NCBI GenBank assembly: GCA_037013495.1
Contig: CM072806.1
Span: forward strand, 32,118,001 to 32,182,000
Direction: 5' to 3'
From: Hippophae tibetana
Taxonomy: Eukaryota; Streptophyta; Magnoliopsida; Rosales; Elaeagnaceae
Length of the DNA stretch: 64,000 bases
Positions 47,751 to 60,155 of the stretch are shown here, in pieces. Made by a program: the position numbers and the translations under genes. Under the pieces are notes generated by a model. That model was not told where the DNA came from and searched no databases. It worked only from the letters and a program-made list of their open reading frames with translations. The first letter of the stretch is position 1; every line of letters begins with the position of its first letter.

Positions 47751-47854
47751 GTTATGTTTGAGGTATTTTTGAATTTTTTGAAACCTTAAGAGTATTTTTG
47801 AAGATATCTAAAAACTTGAGGGTATTTTTGATAATAATTCGTAAAATGTCACGT

Positions 47855-49747
47855 TGTTGTCTCTTTTAGGAGAACATAAAATCGTGCAAGTATACACAGT
47901 CACAAGTAATAAAATTGATAAGTAAAGTTATCGTTCCCACATAGATTTGTTACTATAGTTTGTGGAGTACTAAAATTATTTCAATATGATTTTATTCAAA
48001 AAAACTGAAACTTTTGATAGAAGTTAAACAAATTAAGAGTTTTATAACAAAATATAAAAAAAAAATTCTAGGATTACAGTTTCACCAAATTAATCCACTC
48101 AAATCATATTATTTTCTCTTGGTTTATTTTTTTGTAAATTTAATTTTTCAACCAAGAGCTTATAATTTTATCCATACATCTCTTCCGAGCTCCATATAGA
48201 CACACCTCACTAAAATAATTTATTATATTCCTATGAGAATTAAATTCACTAAGATTCATTACGTTCAAAGTTCTTAAATGACCACACGTAAAATAAAGGT
48301 ATATTCCCATCTCTTATATATACATATTATTCTATCAATGAGCAATATACATAAAAATGCCTCTTCCAAGTTTATTTAAGTGCCACAGATCAATTGATAA
48401 ATTTTCTAATAATCAAAAGCATTAAGCACAAATACAATAAACAAATTAAAAATCTCATAAATCTTTTAAAAATAATTTATTCAAGCTTCATAAATTTAGC
48501 TACAATGCAACGCTAGAAAAATTAAATTACTTCATAATAAAAATTAAAATTACAATGCGAAAATATATTAAGACATTTTAAGCAATATTAGCTCAATAAC
48601 AACACAAAGAAAATTAGAATCTCTTTCTGCTCTCTAAATTTTTGGCACACGCAGAAACACAACAGAAGCCAAAAATGGCTTCTGTGTGTACCACAGTCCA
48701 ACTCTCTAAATCCTCTCCCACCTCTAAATTTATCACAAATACCCCTTATTTATAACTTCACACTCTAAAAAAATACATCATAAAATATTTTTTTAAACAC
48801 ACGGGAGACATAATACATCAAAAATAATAATTAATTCACGCATGGGAGACACAATTCTTAAGACACACAAAAAGAATATTGTGCAATCAAAAACCGAGGA
48901 CATCGTGCACATTTTTGGAATTTTTTATTTCAATTTACGTATGCCATGTGTTAGCATATGATTGGATGAAAGAAATAACATGACACATGGCATCCTTTCA
49001 TTCTCTGTGATGCACGGGCACACAAGGATTGCATTGCTCGGGATAATTGCTTTCAAAGACACGTGGGGGATGCATAATCTACTAGAAATGTGTGTCATTT
49101 CTATGTTTTTGTTTTAACCAACACATGACATGTGTTAGCTCTTGATTTTTTGAAAGAATATTTAAGACACGTGGCATTGTATGATTCGTTGGAATGGAAA
49201 GGGGCATGATGTTTCTCTATACCACGTTGCACAAGACCATTGTTGGCATAGACACGTGGGTCCCACTTTGCACGCCGGCCTGCGCGGCCAGGTGGGCCCA
49301 CACGATGCACCGAGCAACGTGAAATCTAGAAATTTGGGTCCAATTGCTTTTGTCGCGTTTGTATTACATGTGCTGATCCTTACCGTTTATATTCTGATCT
49401 GACGGTACGTGGTACACATGGAAAATAGCTGCACGTAGTCTTCTTTCCTATGCAGAAAAACAAATTTTATTTAATTGCTTTTTAGCCGTCCAATTTAATT
49501 TAAATTATCTTTTAAACTTTTGTTAATTACAATTAAGCCCTCTTTTAATTTAAATTATATTTTCAACTTTTATTATTTGGAATTAAGTCCTTTTTAATTC
49601 AAATTCTTTAATTTTCTTAAAAATTTATTCGTTAAAAAATAAACAATAAATATTAATTTAATTAATTAAAATTAACTAAAAATATCAAGAACATAACAAT
49701 TATAATTCATAAAATGGACAAAATAACTGTATAATATACATTTATCA
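47855..49747 (-). mobile_element. Solo LTR (family C) with perfect target duplication
   Basis: 1893 bp with TGTTGTCTC at the low end and ATTTATCA at the high end (TG...CA). Flanked on both sides by CACGT (47850-47854 and 49748-49752). No coding region inside. The minus strand has TATAAATA (complement of 48747-48754) as TATA box and an LTR end with ATGTGGGAACGATA, the same kind of end as family B. A GC-rich patch (49255-49310) stands out. The partial LTR at 1-109 belongs to this family. Confidence 0.9.
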
Positions 49748-49752
49748 CACGT

Positions 49753-51408
49753 GTCAATTTGTTTTTAAAAAACTGAATAATTTCTTAATTTGTAAATTAT
49801 TTTATCACATAGCACAACATAATAGATGTAAGATAAAATGTGTGTACAAATTACCATTCCTCATTGGTGGCTATCCTAAGTATTCTGAACCACCAACTAA
49901 AAGCTAGAGAGAACATGAGAGATCATGAAAAGAGGAGAGCTAACTTCAAAATTTATTTTCTTTAATATGAGAACTTTCTTAGTTGCTTCACCTCATAATG
50001 GTAAGATCTTTGAAGTAGAGCTTGATGTGAGTGACTTGTGGTGATATGAAGGAACGAAATCTTATGAAAATTTGGCTCTCTTCACTATTATATTCATGTT
50101 TTGCAAACTCTACTGAACTAATTGATTTACTGCTTTCTTCTCCTCACCCATAAATGCATATACTATTCCCACATCAATCATTTCCTACCTATCCAAGTAG
50201 GCTTTGTAAGCCATTACCATCGAAATGTAGGAAGCATTCTCTTGGCATGTTGGTGAGTCATTTCAATTCAATACATTAACCAGTATGGTGAACATATATT
50301 AAATAACATTGATTTCTTTTCACCCTTCCAGAGTTAAAACAAAGTTGCCTATAATTTTAAGGATTCTTTCACTTAATTCCATGTATCCCAATGTGTTCAA
50401 GAGAAAAAAAATATAGGATTAGTTTTTAGAATAAAGGAAATATTGAAAGGGAAGATTGAAAGATTAGATAAAGCTTGTAATGTATCTTGTTTGGCTTGGG
50501 AGCTACTGGTTTGTCCAAATTCATCAGAGATCTAACTAAGAAATTAATAGCTTCAGATGACAAAATGATTGGTTTATTGAAGTCCAATGTGTAAGCCTAA
50601 GAAATTTACCAATATAGCTTCAAATATAGAGGGTTTAGGGACATTAGAAGATTCAATGAGAATATTTTTAGGATGTTAAGAATATTGGTCAACACTTGGA
50701 AATATCAACTGAATTAGTACCTAGATCTCCATTAGTTATATCTGTGAGTTCCTAAGAGAGTGATTATTAGTGGTTGTAGTTAAGGTAGGTCCTACATTTT
50801 TGTAACCATTATTGATTATATGTTACTAGTGACACTATTGTGTGTGGTGTTAGATATGAAGGAGAGTCATATTCGTTTGTTAGATCAAGTTGGTATAAAG
50901 GTAGTAGGCGAGGGAAACAATAGGCAAACCTAACTGATAAAGGTATTTGCATTTATATTCTATCGAGTTGCATCTGTTTATTGTTTTTAGTGAGTTGTTT
51001 GTGGTCGAGTGGTTTCCATAAGCAACCTGAGCATTTTACCACATAAGTAGGGATTCTATGTGGGTTTACCTTTTTATATCTATTATTATGCATGATATGC
51101 TATTGTGCTATTATAATTTGAGCTTATATCATGTATGTACCAACATACTAGATTTACGCTCTGAATTGAAATCTTATTGATTTATGTTATTGCATGCTTT
51201 CTTTTATTTATTTATAACATTGATTATAACTTTCTAATGATTGCATATGTTGCTTTAAATTAACCTACCTACTCTATGATTATTTTTTATTGCTTATGTT
51301 ATTATTTTCTATTTGTTTAAATTCTATTGCTTGTAAGTTTAGGATGAGGCTTTAAGGAGGCCATATCTCCTTACCGTGATAGTGCATCGGGTATTAGACT
51401 CTTTCAAT
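49753..51408 (+). other. Noncoding region, probably including a copia 5' LTR
   Basis: No ORF is supported. Because a primer-binding site follows at 51409, the sequence ending CTTTCA at 51406 should be the end of a 5' LTR, but its start could not be located between 49900 and 50800. Confidence 0.4.
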
Positions 51409-51420
51409 TGGTATTAAAGT
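51409..51420 (+). other. Primer-binding site, tRNA-Met type (decayed)
   Basis: TGGTATTAAAGT matches TGGTATCAGAGC at 9 of 12 positions, all three differences C-to-T or G-to-A. It precedes a copia gag by about 70 bp, the normal spacing. Confidence 0.65.
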
Positions 51421-51482
51421 AGGTTCACCTATTTGGATTGACCACTTTGGTATTGATTCTATTTGAACTTTCCTTGTATATA

Positions 51483-53730
51483 CACATACTTCTCTTTGAT
51501 GGATTTGAAAGAAAGAGGTAATATAGGTAGGTTTCCATTTTTTAATGGGATGAACTATACCTATTAAAAGTCCCAAATGTGGGACTTCTTATGGTTATTA
51601 AGGGATTGTGTCTTGTTTCTTATTGAAAATGGCTGGATGTATCCTATCAAAACCCTCATCGATAACATAATTATTCCAAAGTCTATGATAGAATGGACTA
51701 AGAAATCAAAGAATCTGAATAGAACAACAAAGGGTTGTATTCCATCATCAGAGTTGTTACTCCTAATGAGTATAGAAGAATTCATAGCTGTACTACATCC
51801 ATGCATGCATGGGACATACTTGAGACTATGTATAAGGGTACCTCAATGGTGAAAAGGTTTAGAATCTTGAAGCTGAACAAAGATTTCATGCTTTATATTA
51901 TAGAAGAAGATGTGACATTTGATAAGTTTTATGCTTGCTTTTCCAACATTGTCAACAAGTCCTATAGGGAGACCATTAAGTGAGGAAAAACATATTGAGA
52001 AAATCATTGCAAGTCTCCCAAATCATTTCCATTCTAAGGTCACGGTTATTGAGTTAATGTACAAACATGGAGAACTAATTGTGACTGAGTTGGTAAGTGA
52101 CCTTCAAGTCTTTGAACTTCATCATCAAATTCCAAAACAAAATCAAAATATTCCTAGTAGATGGAAGAGTATTGCTCTTAAAACCACTAAGGGAAATGCT
52201 TCTAGTAAGGATCCAAGTACTACTATAATCAGTGCTGAAGACTCAAGTACTGATGAAAAAGAAATGGAGCTACTCACTAAGAAATTTAAAAGATTATTCC
52301 AAAATAAGAAGAGATATTCTGTTGTAGTCAAAAGAGATAACTTGAGTACAAAAGGCTCGAGATCAGTGAAGCATGATGATGACTATGAAGATGAGATACA
52401 AAAACATGGAAGGAGTCATGTTAATAAGATTAAGTGCGTTGAATGTGGGAAGCCAACACATATTGCTGCAAACTACTTTTCTAAGAAAAAATACATGAAC
52501 AAGCGTGCCATGAAGGATAAGGTTACTGTTTTGGACAATACGAGTAGTGATGATGAGGATGATACTGACTTCTTAGCCTTCATGGCTTTGAGAACTATTA
52601 AAGATCCTCCAACTATTACCTTATAGGTCCAAGATATGATTGCAAAGGATGATAATGACCAAGATGGATTGCTTGATATTGACAATGAGCTCTTGTTAGA
52701 GCATATCAAGTTAGAGAAAGCTAAGAAGAAGGTTTTGGAAAGCATTAAAGTAAAAGAGGACTAGATAAGCATGATTAAGGTTGCTCTTAGGGAGATGAAA
52801 TTCTCAATCAACAATGATCAAAGTGATCTCACTAACAAGTGTGTGGTTATATCGAAAAGGTACTCTAATTTACAAGAAAAAATTGATACAACTAATGCCA
52901 AGCTGAAAAGTATTAAGGAGAAATTAAAGACTTTTGTAATTGTTAAAGCCATTCCTCTGTATGCTAGTCACGATCCTTCTTTTTATTATACTTCTAAAAT
53001 TACTCACCTGAGGTAGGAGGTGATTGTGCTTAAAAGTGATAAAGCGTATCTAGCATGTACTCTTACTGAGAAAGATGTAGAACTTAAGCAGCTATATGCC
53101 AAAGTCAATATTCTTAACAATTTTACTTTGTTCCTTGAATATTTCCTTCAAGAAAAGGAAGATTGGATTAGATCTTTGAATAATAAGCTCTTAAAAACTT
53201 AACGAGATCATAAACAACACCAAGTCTTTTGGTGATAAAAGAGGAATTAGGTATGAATAAAAAGTTTCTATTTTAGCGGGTATTATGCCCAAGTTGTTTC
53301 AAATCTACAACTCAAGAACCCAAGTTAAAGTCTATTACATCCATACCAAAAGGTAAGTTGGTTGCTGCATCCTAGCCTCCCTCATTTGGCAAGGTGAACA
53401 TTTTGCCTACTGTTAGTTCTTCTCGTCGCACTAGTTGCTATATCTTACCTTTACCTTCTTCTTTTCCTACTTGTCAGATTATGGTACATGTGGGCACCTG
53501 AGACCTAACTACAAGAAATCAACTTCTCATTCTCATATAAATTTAGTATGAGTGTTTCTTCCTCTTCTTCTCCTCCGCTTGTTACTCAACAGAGTTAGAG
53601 TCCCAAATTCTTTCACTCCTCCGCACATATGTGCTATCTATGTGGAACTATTAGCCATCTTGCTAGTGTCCTAGATATATATGGAGTATCTCTCAGATTT
53701 TTCCTCCTCGCTCTCCCCCTCTATCCTTTC
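51483..53730 (+). pseudogene. SIRE-like Ty1/copia gag, broken
   Basis: The frame begins near 51499 with MDLKERGNIGRFPFFNGMNY, then a stop, and continues in fragments: HAWDILETMYKGTSMVKRF (51735-51983), and a 235-codon piece (51919-52626) from EKHIEKIIASLPNHFHSKVT to the zinc knuckle CVECGKPTHIAANY, whose last Cys is changed to Tyr. Coiled-coil pieces follow at 52771-53202. A Cys-x2-Cys-x4-His remnant (MCYLCGTISHLAS) is at 53629. A long gag with C-terminal coiled coils is a mark of the SIRE/Maximus lineage. No protease, integrase, RT or RNase H is present after it. Confidence 0.75.
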
Positions 53731-54427
53731 AAGGTGTACCAATTATAACTCACTTGAGCATGTTCAAGTCAGATGCATTATGTACATAAGACACAATATG
53801 GAAAGAAATTAAACTTCTTCTACCAGTATGCCTAGTAATGTGTATAAGAATTACTCGATTGATTTTTTTAGGATTTCAAAACAAAATGTATCTCAAGTGC
53901 CTCGTACACCACATACTCATATGAACCAAAGATTGTACTTTTCCTCTATTACTCTTCATAAATTATTTAAATAGAGGGATGTAGTTTGATCACTTTTTCT
54001 TATGATCTGGTTGAGGTTGAGTTGACTATTTCTTTTCTCCCTATTTTCTTATAGCATTTCTATACTTGGTTTATGTGCTTTTCCTTATTTGTCTGATATT
54101 TATTTGTGTTATTTTTTTACTTTAATGTTTGAAAAATAAAAACAAATTGTGTTTTGTGGTTCATCAATCTTTTTCTCCCTTCTTGATTTGCACTACGACA
54201 TCTCATTGGGCCTCATCATCCTTTTTCCAAAATGCTCGATGAGGAACATATTTTAGACATTCGTCAAGGGTCTCATCGAGCACCCTAGTGAGAAGGTCAT
54301 TGAGATGGTCAACAACCTGTATGATGTCTACTATAAGCACCTCTACTATTTATTTCTTCACATCACAAAATTTTTAGGCTTCTCTCTTACAAATCTTGTT
54401 TCCATCTTACCTTCTCTTTTAAAAAAA

Positions 54428-55010
54428 TGGCCTCAAAATTTTCTTTAGGAACGAGAAAATCAAAGAAATCAAAGCCTACTAAGCCTTCTAGATAGGTGTC
54501 TGTCCTCTATGATCATCTTGTAGTGATCATTGACTTGTTATCCCAGAAAGGTTTGCCTATTTCTCTTGGATATCTCTTTGTAGTCTTTCTTATTCCTATG
54601 ATACTGACTTCTGTAGGGAGTTTAGGTTGCCCTATCCTCTTTTAATGCTATTGAAATTTTACCATTCTTATCCTTAGAGGGTGAAATGTCAATTTTTCTA
54701 GAGATGAAGTTGTTAGAATAGTATCTGTATTTGATGTTGAGGAGCCTTCTTTTTCCATCATCCTTTTTGAGTTTTTGAACCTTGCTTCTTCTTTACTTCG
54801 TTTTGAGTCTTCTTTGGTGGCTAATAGTGATATCTTTGAGATGGTAGACAAGTTGGTTGGGCATGGACACACCTATGGTTTTGGTGCCCTTACTATTAAT
54901 AAAGATATGCCTAGTTGTTGCCTTAATGATGTTGTTTTCTCAATTATTCATCCTCGTATATGTCATTATACTATCCTTGAGTGTAGAGGAAACTTCCTTT
55001 GTGCTATCCT
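54428..55010 (+). pseudogene. Unrecognised retroelement ORF relic
   Basis: Starts MASKFSLGTRKSKKSKPTK, stops after 22 codons, and continues as fragments to an open piece from 54775 (SLLRFESSLVANSDIFEMV, YGFGALTINKDMPSCCLND). The layout (basic Ser/Lys N terminus, then a helical domain) resembles the plant transposon-associated proteins often found beside SIRE/Athila elements, but no family is certain. It is cut at 55010 by the LTR that begins at 55011. Confidence 0.4.
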
Positions 55011-56705
55011 TGATACACTAATTTGTATTTATAAAAAGCTAGCAAGTGCATAAATCACTTATAATAAGTGACAAGTATATTCCCAAGGTTGGTATCTCAA
55101 GGAATTGTAGTGGCTTTAGATAATGCTTAAATTTTCTTAAAAACTTAGACGAACTATGATTGAAAATTAAACCTAAATATTCTATCACAATAATTTGGTT
55201 TTTGAAATCCTAAACTAATAACAAATAACTAAAATACTAAATATATTTGGCTTAACAAAATCAGGGAAGATATATAATTAAAAATCAATGGAGAATTTCT
55301 GGAAAGTTTAGTTAGTTAATCGTGTGTGCTTAGAAATATTTAAGTTAATTAAATTATAAACTCATATTATTGATTTTTCTTTTAAATATAAAAAATTCCT
55401 TTGGTGGGAATCATTTTCTTTGTCAATCAAACCAATTAATGTCCTGTGACGGAATGTTTAACTCATTAATTAAATTATGCTATATGCTTGAGAAAATAGA
55501 AAACCGTTTAAATCAATGCTCTTGGCAAAGTCACCAATTTAAACTCTTGTTCAAGTTGTTCAAATTGGATCAAGATGACGTATCTGAAACCTAATTCTCA
55601 AAATTTAAAACTATTATGAAGAATAAATAGCTAATAAATTATTCATACATAAATATTATAACAAACCTTGAATCAAGAAATGATCTTTATTTAGTTTATT
55701 ATAAAAATGCTCACCTAAAGAATCTATACAAACATGACAACAAATCTAAATTTTCATTGTTAAATTTAACCAGGCATGCGCAGATTATAATCTATGATCT
55801 GTGGTTTAAAATTAACATTCATTCAAGAAAATACAAAAAGATTAATTCAAAAATTAAAATACTACAAATCATGTCTACATGCCAATAAAGAATGGTTGGA
55901 ATTTCCTACTCCAAAATTGTGATCTTGATCTTTAAAGTATTCTTGAATCTTTAGATAACTTTTCTTATTTTCTTGATAAAGAAAAACTCCTAAAGAAGTT
56001 GTATCTAATCTGTTATGAATCTAGATATGTTATGAATCTAGATATGTTATAAATCTAATCTATATTATCTGAGTGTGATCTAGCATTGTTCCATGGTGAA
56101 AAACAAATGCATGCCATGGCACACTACTTTTTATGCCATGACACAAAAATTTCGACATGCCAATAAGAATTCCCGAGAGGTGTGTGCCATTGCACATATA
56201 TTCCTCGCTACGACATACATTGCTTATCATGAATTTTACCTTGTACCCCTTACATATTGGTTGGTTGTTGATGTAAGAATTACATGCTTTAGTCTTTTTA
56301 GCTATTAGGGTGCTATTTGAGTACTCTAAGTATTGTGTCTTTATGTATTGACATATTTATCTCTTTTGAAGTTAAAAACACCTAAAATACAACAAAACAT
56401 ACCCGTAATTCCTAACAAATAGTTTTGCATAAATAATCAAATAAAATGCTATAATTAAACCTATTCCTTTCAATTAAGCACAATAGAAACATAGAATATG
56501 AGTGTTTTTTAATCCCTTATAACAACCTCAATCAACTTCTTGCTAGCAGTGCTTTTCAAGAACTTATGATGACCTCTAATCAACTTCTTAGTAGCTTTTA
56601 GCAAGTAAAGCGATATAAAAGCCTACAAAAAATATAAATAAACTAAACTATACTAATCTAAATCACTTTTATAGATTAGCACTATTGCATTTATCATATG
56701 AAGCA
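55011..56705 (-). repeat. 3' LTR of the Athila-like element
   Basis: Begins TGATACACTAATTTGTATTT and ends CATATGAAGCA. On the minus strand the purine tract TAGGGGTTTAAAGGCT directly precedes it (complement of 56706-56721). The first 130 bp align with 62869-63000. Confidence 0.65.
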
Positions 56706-58037
56706 AGCCTTTAAACCCCTAGGTGGTCTTAGTAGACGAGTAAAAGTCTTATGAAGGCTTTCAATGATGATGCCCACATACATCCTAATATTCAAAAATT
56801 AAAAATAAAAATAATTCACATGGAAAAATAAAAACTAAAACTAAAAATAATAAAATAAAAACTAAAATAAAAAAATTCTCATGCTTTAGTTTCTTTTAAG
56901 TTCATAGTTTACGACTTAGCACAAGTTCATTTTATGTCTTAAAGGATCAAACTTTGTTGTTTAAATCAATTATATATCACAAATTCATGCCCCATTACTA
57001 GAACATATCAACATTGACTCACATAATCCTAATGTTAAAAATACGATTTCACTTTGACTCTAATCCTCCCATGATATATTTTCAATTTCATACTAATCTT
57101 ATGGGTTCAAACACTCAACAAATTAAATGAAAACATAAGTTATTTAAAGAATAAAGCAAAAATATTTCCATATATTTATAACAAGAAAGGCTCAAATGTG
57201 CATAACATGGATCTCATGAAAGGAATCCAATGCTAGGGTTATGAGTACATCACCTTAATCACTTTATACTTCAATTAAAATCATTAAGCAAAAATATCAA
57301 GTATGTGCCTTAAGATGAATCAAAATGCAATTGACTTCAAGGGATTATTCCTATTTTTTGGTAATATCCATTTTACTATTTTCAAGAATTTTGGGTCACA
57401 GTATTTAGTTATACTATTTTTTTTATCTTGTTGTTTTTAGAGAAGAGAGCCATTTACACATACACATACAAACATAATAGTAAGTGGCCATTTTAGCTCT
57501 TTTTTTTAGGGAATCTCATAGATATATATTTGTTTTGGCTAGAAGTCAAGCATGAATGAAGATTAACACACTTTCAATTGCTATTCACATAATTTAATAT
57601 AAGCTATAAAAATAAGTACATGATACATTATCAGATGTTTAAAATCCTAACATTCAATGCAAAACCTATAGAGATCATCTGATAATTTGAAATAATAGAA
57701 AAAGTGTTTAAAAGAATAAAATAAATATTATCACTAAAAAATAAACGATATTGGCTCAAAAATCTCATAAGATAGTCTCCATTATTTGATTCTTTTACAC
57801 CAAAATTAAGTTTATCTCAATCTCAACGTCCAAGCATGAAACACAAAGTATGAATATAACTAACTCTTACAATAATCCATGAATATGTTTAAGACATCAA
57901 ATAAATAATGCATAAACTCTTTAAATTAACTAAAAAAATGATAATTTTGTATCATTGTTTTAAATTATATTGGACTTAAATGTCCCTAATCAAGTAAACA
58001 ATAGCAAAAAAAAAATGTTTGAGAAAATTTTAAAACA
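56706..58037 (-). other. 3' noncoding region of the Athila-like element
   Basis: Polypurine tract at 56706-56721 (complement). No ORF on either strand. Confidence 0.45.
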
Positions 58038-59500
58038 TGATCAAACTATACAAGTGATAAGTAATTTAAGAACAAAGGTTGTCAAACCCATGAGGATTGC
58101 TACAATAATTATCACTAATTATTAGCTTTTTAATAAATTAATAAATTGGGCTTTAAAAATGGGTTTTAACTAAAAATAAAACATAAAATAATAAATGAGA
58201 TACATGAGCTATACAGATTTGGAGAAATATGTGGTTATGGAATAATTCTCAATAGTAGCCTATTATTTAACCAATTATATCATAAATCAATATTAGAGTT
58301 ACCACTGAATTAACAATAATAGCTTAGAAAATTTATGCACTAGTTGGCAACTACTTCCACCCCAAATTTTATTAATTTTAATTGAAGTAGAATACTTTAG
58401 TTAATAAATTATAAATCCAAATATAAACCTAGGCTTAGTAGGTAGAAAATAGGTAACTAAATTTTGCAAGATCACAATTCTTACTAACCTTTAATGAATG
58501 CATCAACTCTACTTGTCACACTATCACAAAGCAACAAGTAGCCACTTCGAATAAAATTATTAGTGAATATCATAATTGACGAAATAAATAGAAATCTTCT
58601 CAGGATGTAACAGTAACATCTTAAACTAATATTAAACATATACATGCCGTAAACTAGTTGATCACTCTAATTCATAGATGTATAGACATGAAATTTGATC
58701 ATAGAGTCGAACACATCAAAACTCAAGTATGTAATCTTAAAATCATTATAAAATTTTATCTATTAAAATCAAAATATAGTGTTTGAAAATTGTCCAAAAT
58801 CACATAAATAAATTTGCAAGGTAGAATCATAATTAAAATAAATTGATAACAAAGAAGAAGAAGAAGAGGAAGAGGTTTATGATTGATATCAATGGCTAAT
58901 TTACAAGTCCTTAATTACCTCTTTGAATTCTATATTTCCTATATCCTTTAATTTCTCTATAGACCTACATATTTTCTATAAATTTCTATGTCTACAATCT
59001 GTAACTTAATTTGTAGCTACCTTTGTTATTAACCTAAGCTATGTATTTATAATAAAAGAGTTACAATATAATTACAATTAGTTAGGATAGGGTTTTAGAG
59101 ATCTAAAACATTAAAATGCTAGTATACAAATATGAAATAGTTTGGATAAACATGTGCTTGAAATCAAGCATTGGAATGCAAATCCATATGCACAGACCAT
59201 GACACATATTGAATTATGCTGCAATATGACTTTATTTCCAATTATGCGAGATTTATCCCAAGAGTGTTGTGCTATGGTGTATATATTTTCATGTCTCGAT
59301 GCGTCCTTAATTTTGACAATTTAATGTTTTGATCCTTCCTTGATGTATCTTATATAAATGTTTGCATTTAGGTCCTTCAATATATGAAAAGTATACCCCT
59401 GGTTGTGAGATTTGATCAATCTTTTGTCATTTGAATCTTTCAAGTCCAAAAATTCCTAAAATACGTAAAAATATATCTCGTGATTTTATAACAAATTTAT
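58038..59500 (-). repeat. Probable LTR inserted in the Athila-like element
   Basis: Starts TGATCAAACTATACAAGTG at 58038 and continues with TAAGTAATTTAAG and GGTTGTCAAACCCATGAGG, the reverse of an LTR end of the common plant gypsy type. A GAA microsatellite lies at 58854-58876. The far edge is not fixed; no target duplication was found. Confidence 0.5.
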
Positions 59501-59532
59501 AAAATACTTAGATTAAAATGCAATATTAAAAC

Positions 59533-60155
59533 CTAATTTATTATTTTAATTTCAATAAATCCCAAGATATGCATGCTTTTTTGGCACATATCATCTAACA
59601 TAGAATTTACTTTCTTTTTTTCACTTATGGTGATATTAACATTAAAGCTTCTAGTATCTTTTGCATCGTTTGATAAATAATTAGAAAGTTCAAGGAATTC
59701 AACATCTAGAAACTCATTATTGTGAAAGGTTGTAATGATCTCCACATGTTGAATTTGATATGGAAACCTTTCTCTTGTATTCTTTTTCAAATGCTCAGCA
59801 AATTACCCCACTTGCACTTCCATCCTTTTTATTGATGCCTCCAATGAATCCAACATTTGATTATTTCTCACTTGGTTGTATTTTCTAAATATAATGAAAG
59901 AATTCAAGTTATTCTCTATAGTTGGTTTATTTATAGTATTATGTGGCATTTTATGAGAATATTATTGGCTCTACTTGTTTGGGTTCTACTCATAGGTAGG
60001 GTTGTTTTCCCTCTAATCGAAATTTGGAATATTTATCTACCCTTGATTATAAGTGTTTGCATAAGGTCCATACATATATCTAAGTTGATTACCTTCCATT
60101 GCATTCACTTGTTCAGGTTCTGCAATGGTTTCTTATTAATAAGGACATGTATTGG
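59533..60155 (-). pseudogene. Athila-like gag, C-terminal part
   Basis: On the minus strand 59800-60120 reads QLRYMYGPYANTYNQG and, after stops, NNQMLDSLEASIKRMEVQVG. The open piece 59533-59790 continues KKNTRERFPYQIQHVEIITT. This is the linker between gag core and protease in Athila-like elements (N-N-P rich, then the LE-QVGQLA helix). It is interrupted at 60156 by a solo LTR. Confidence 0.65.
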
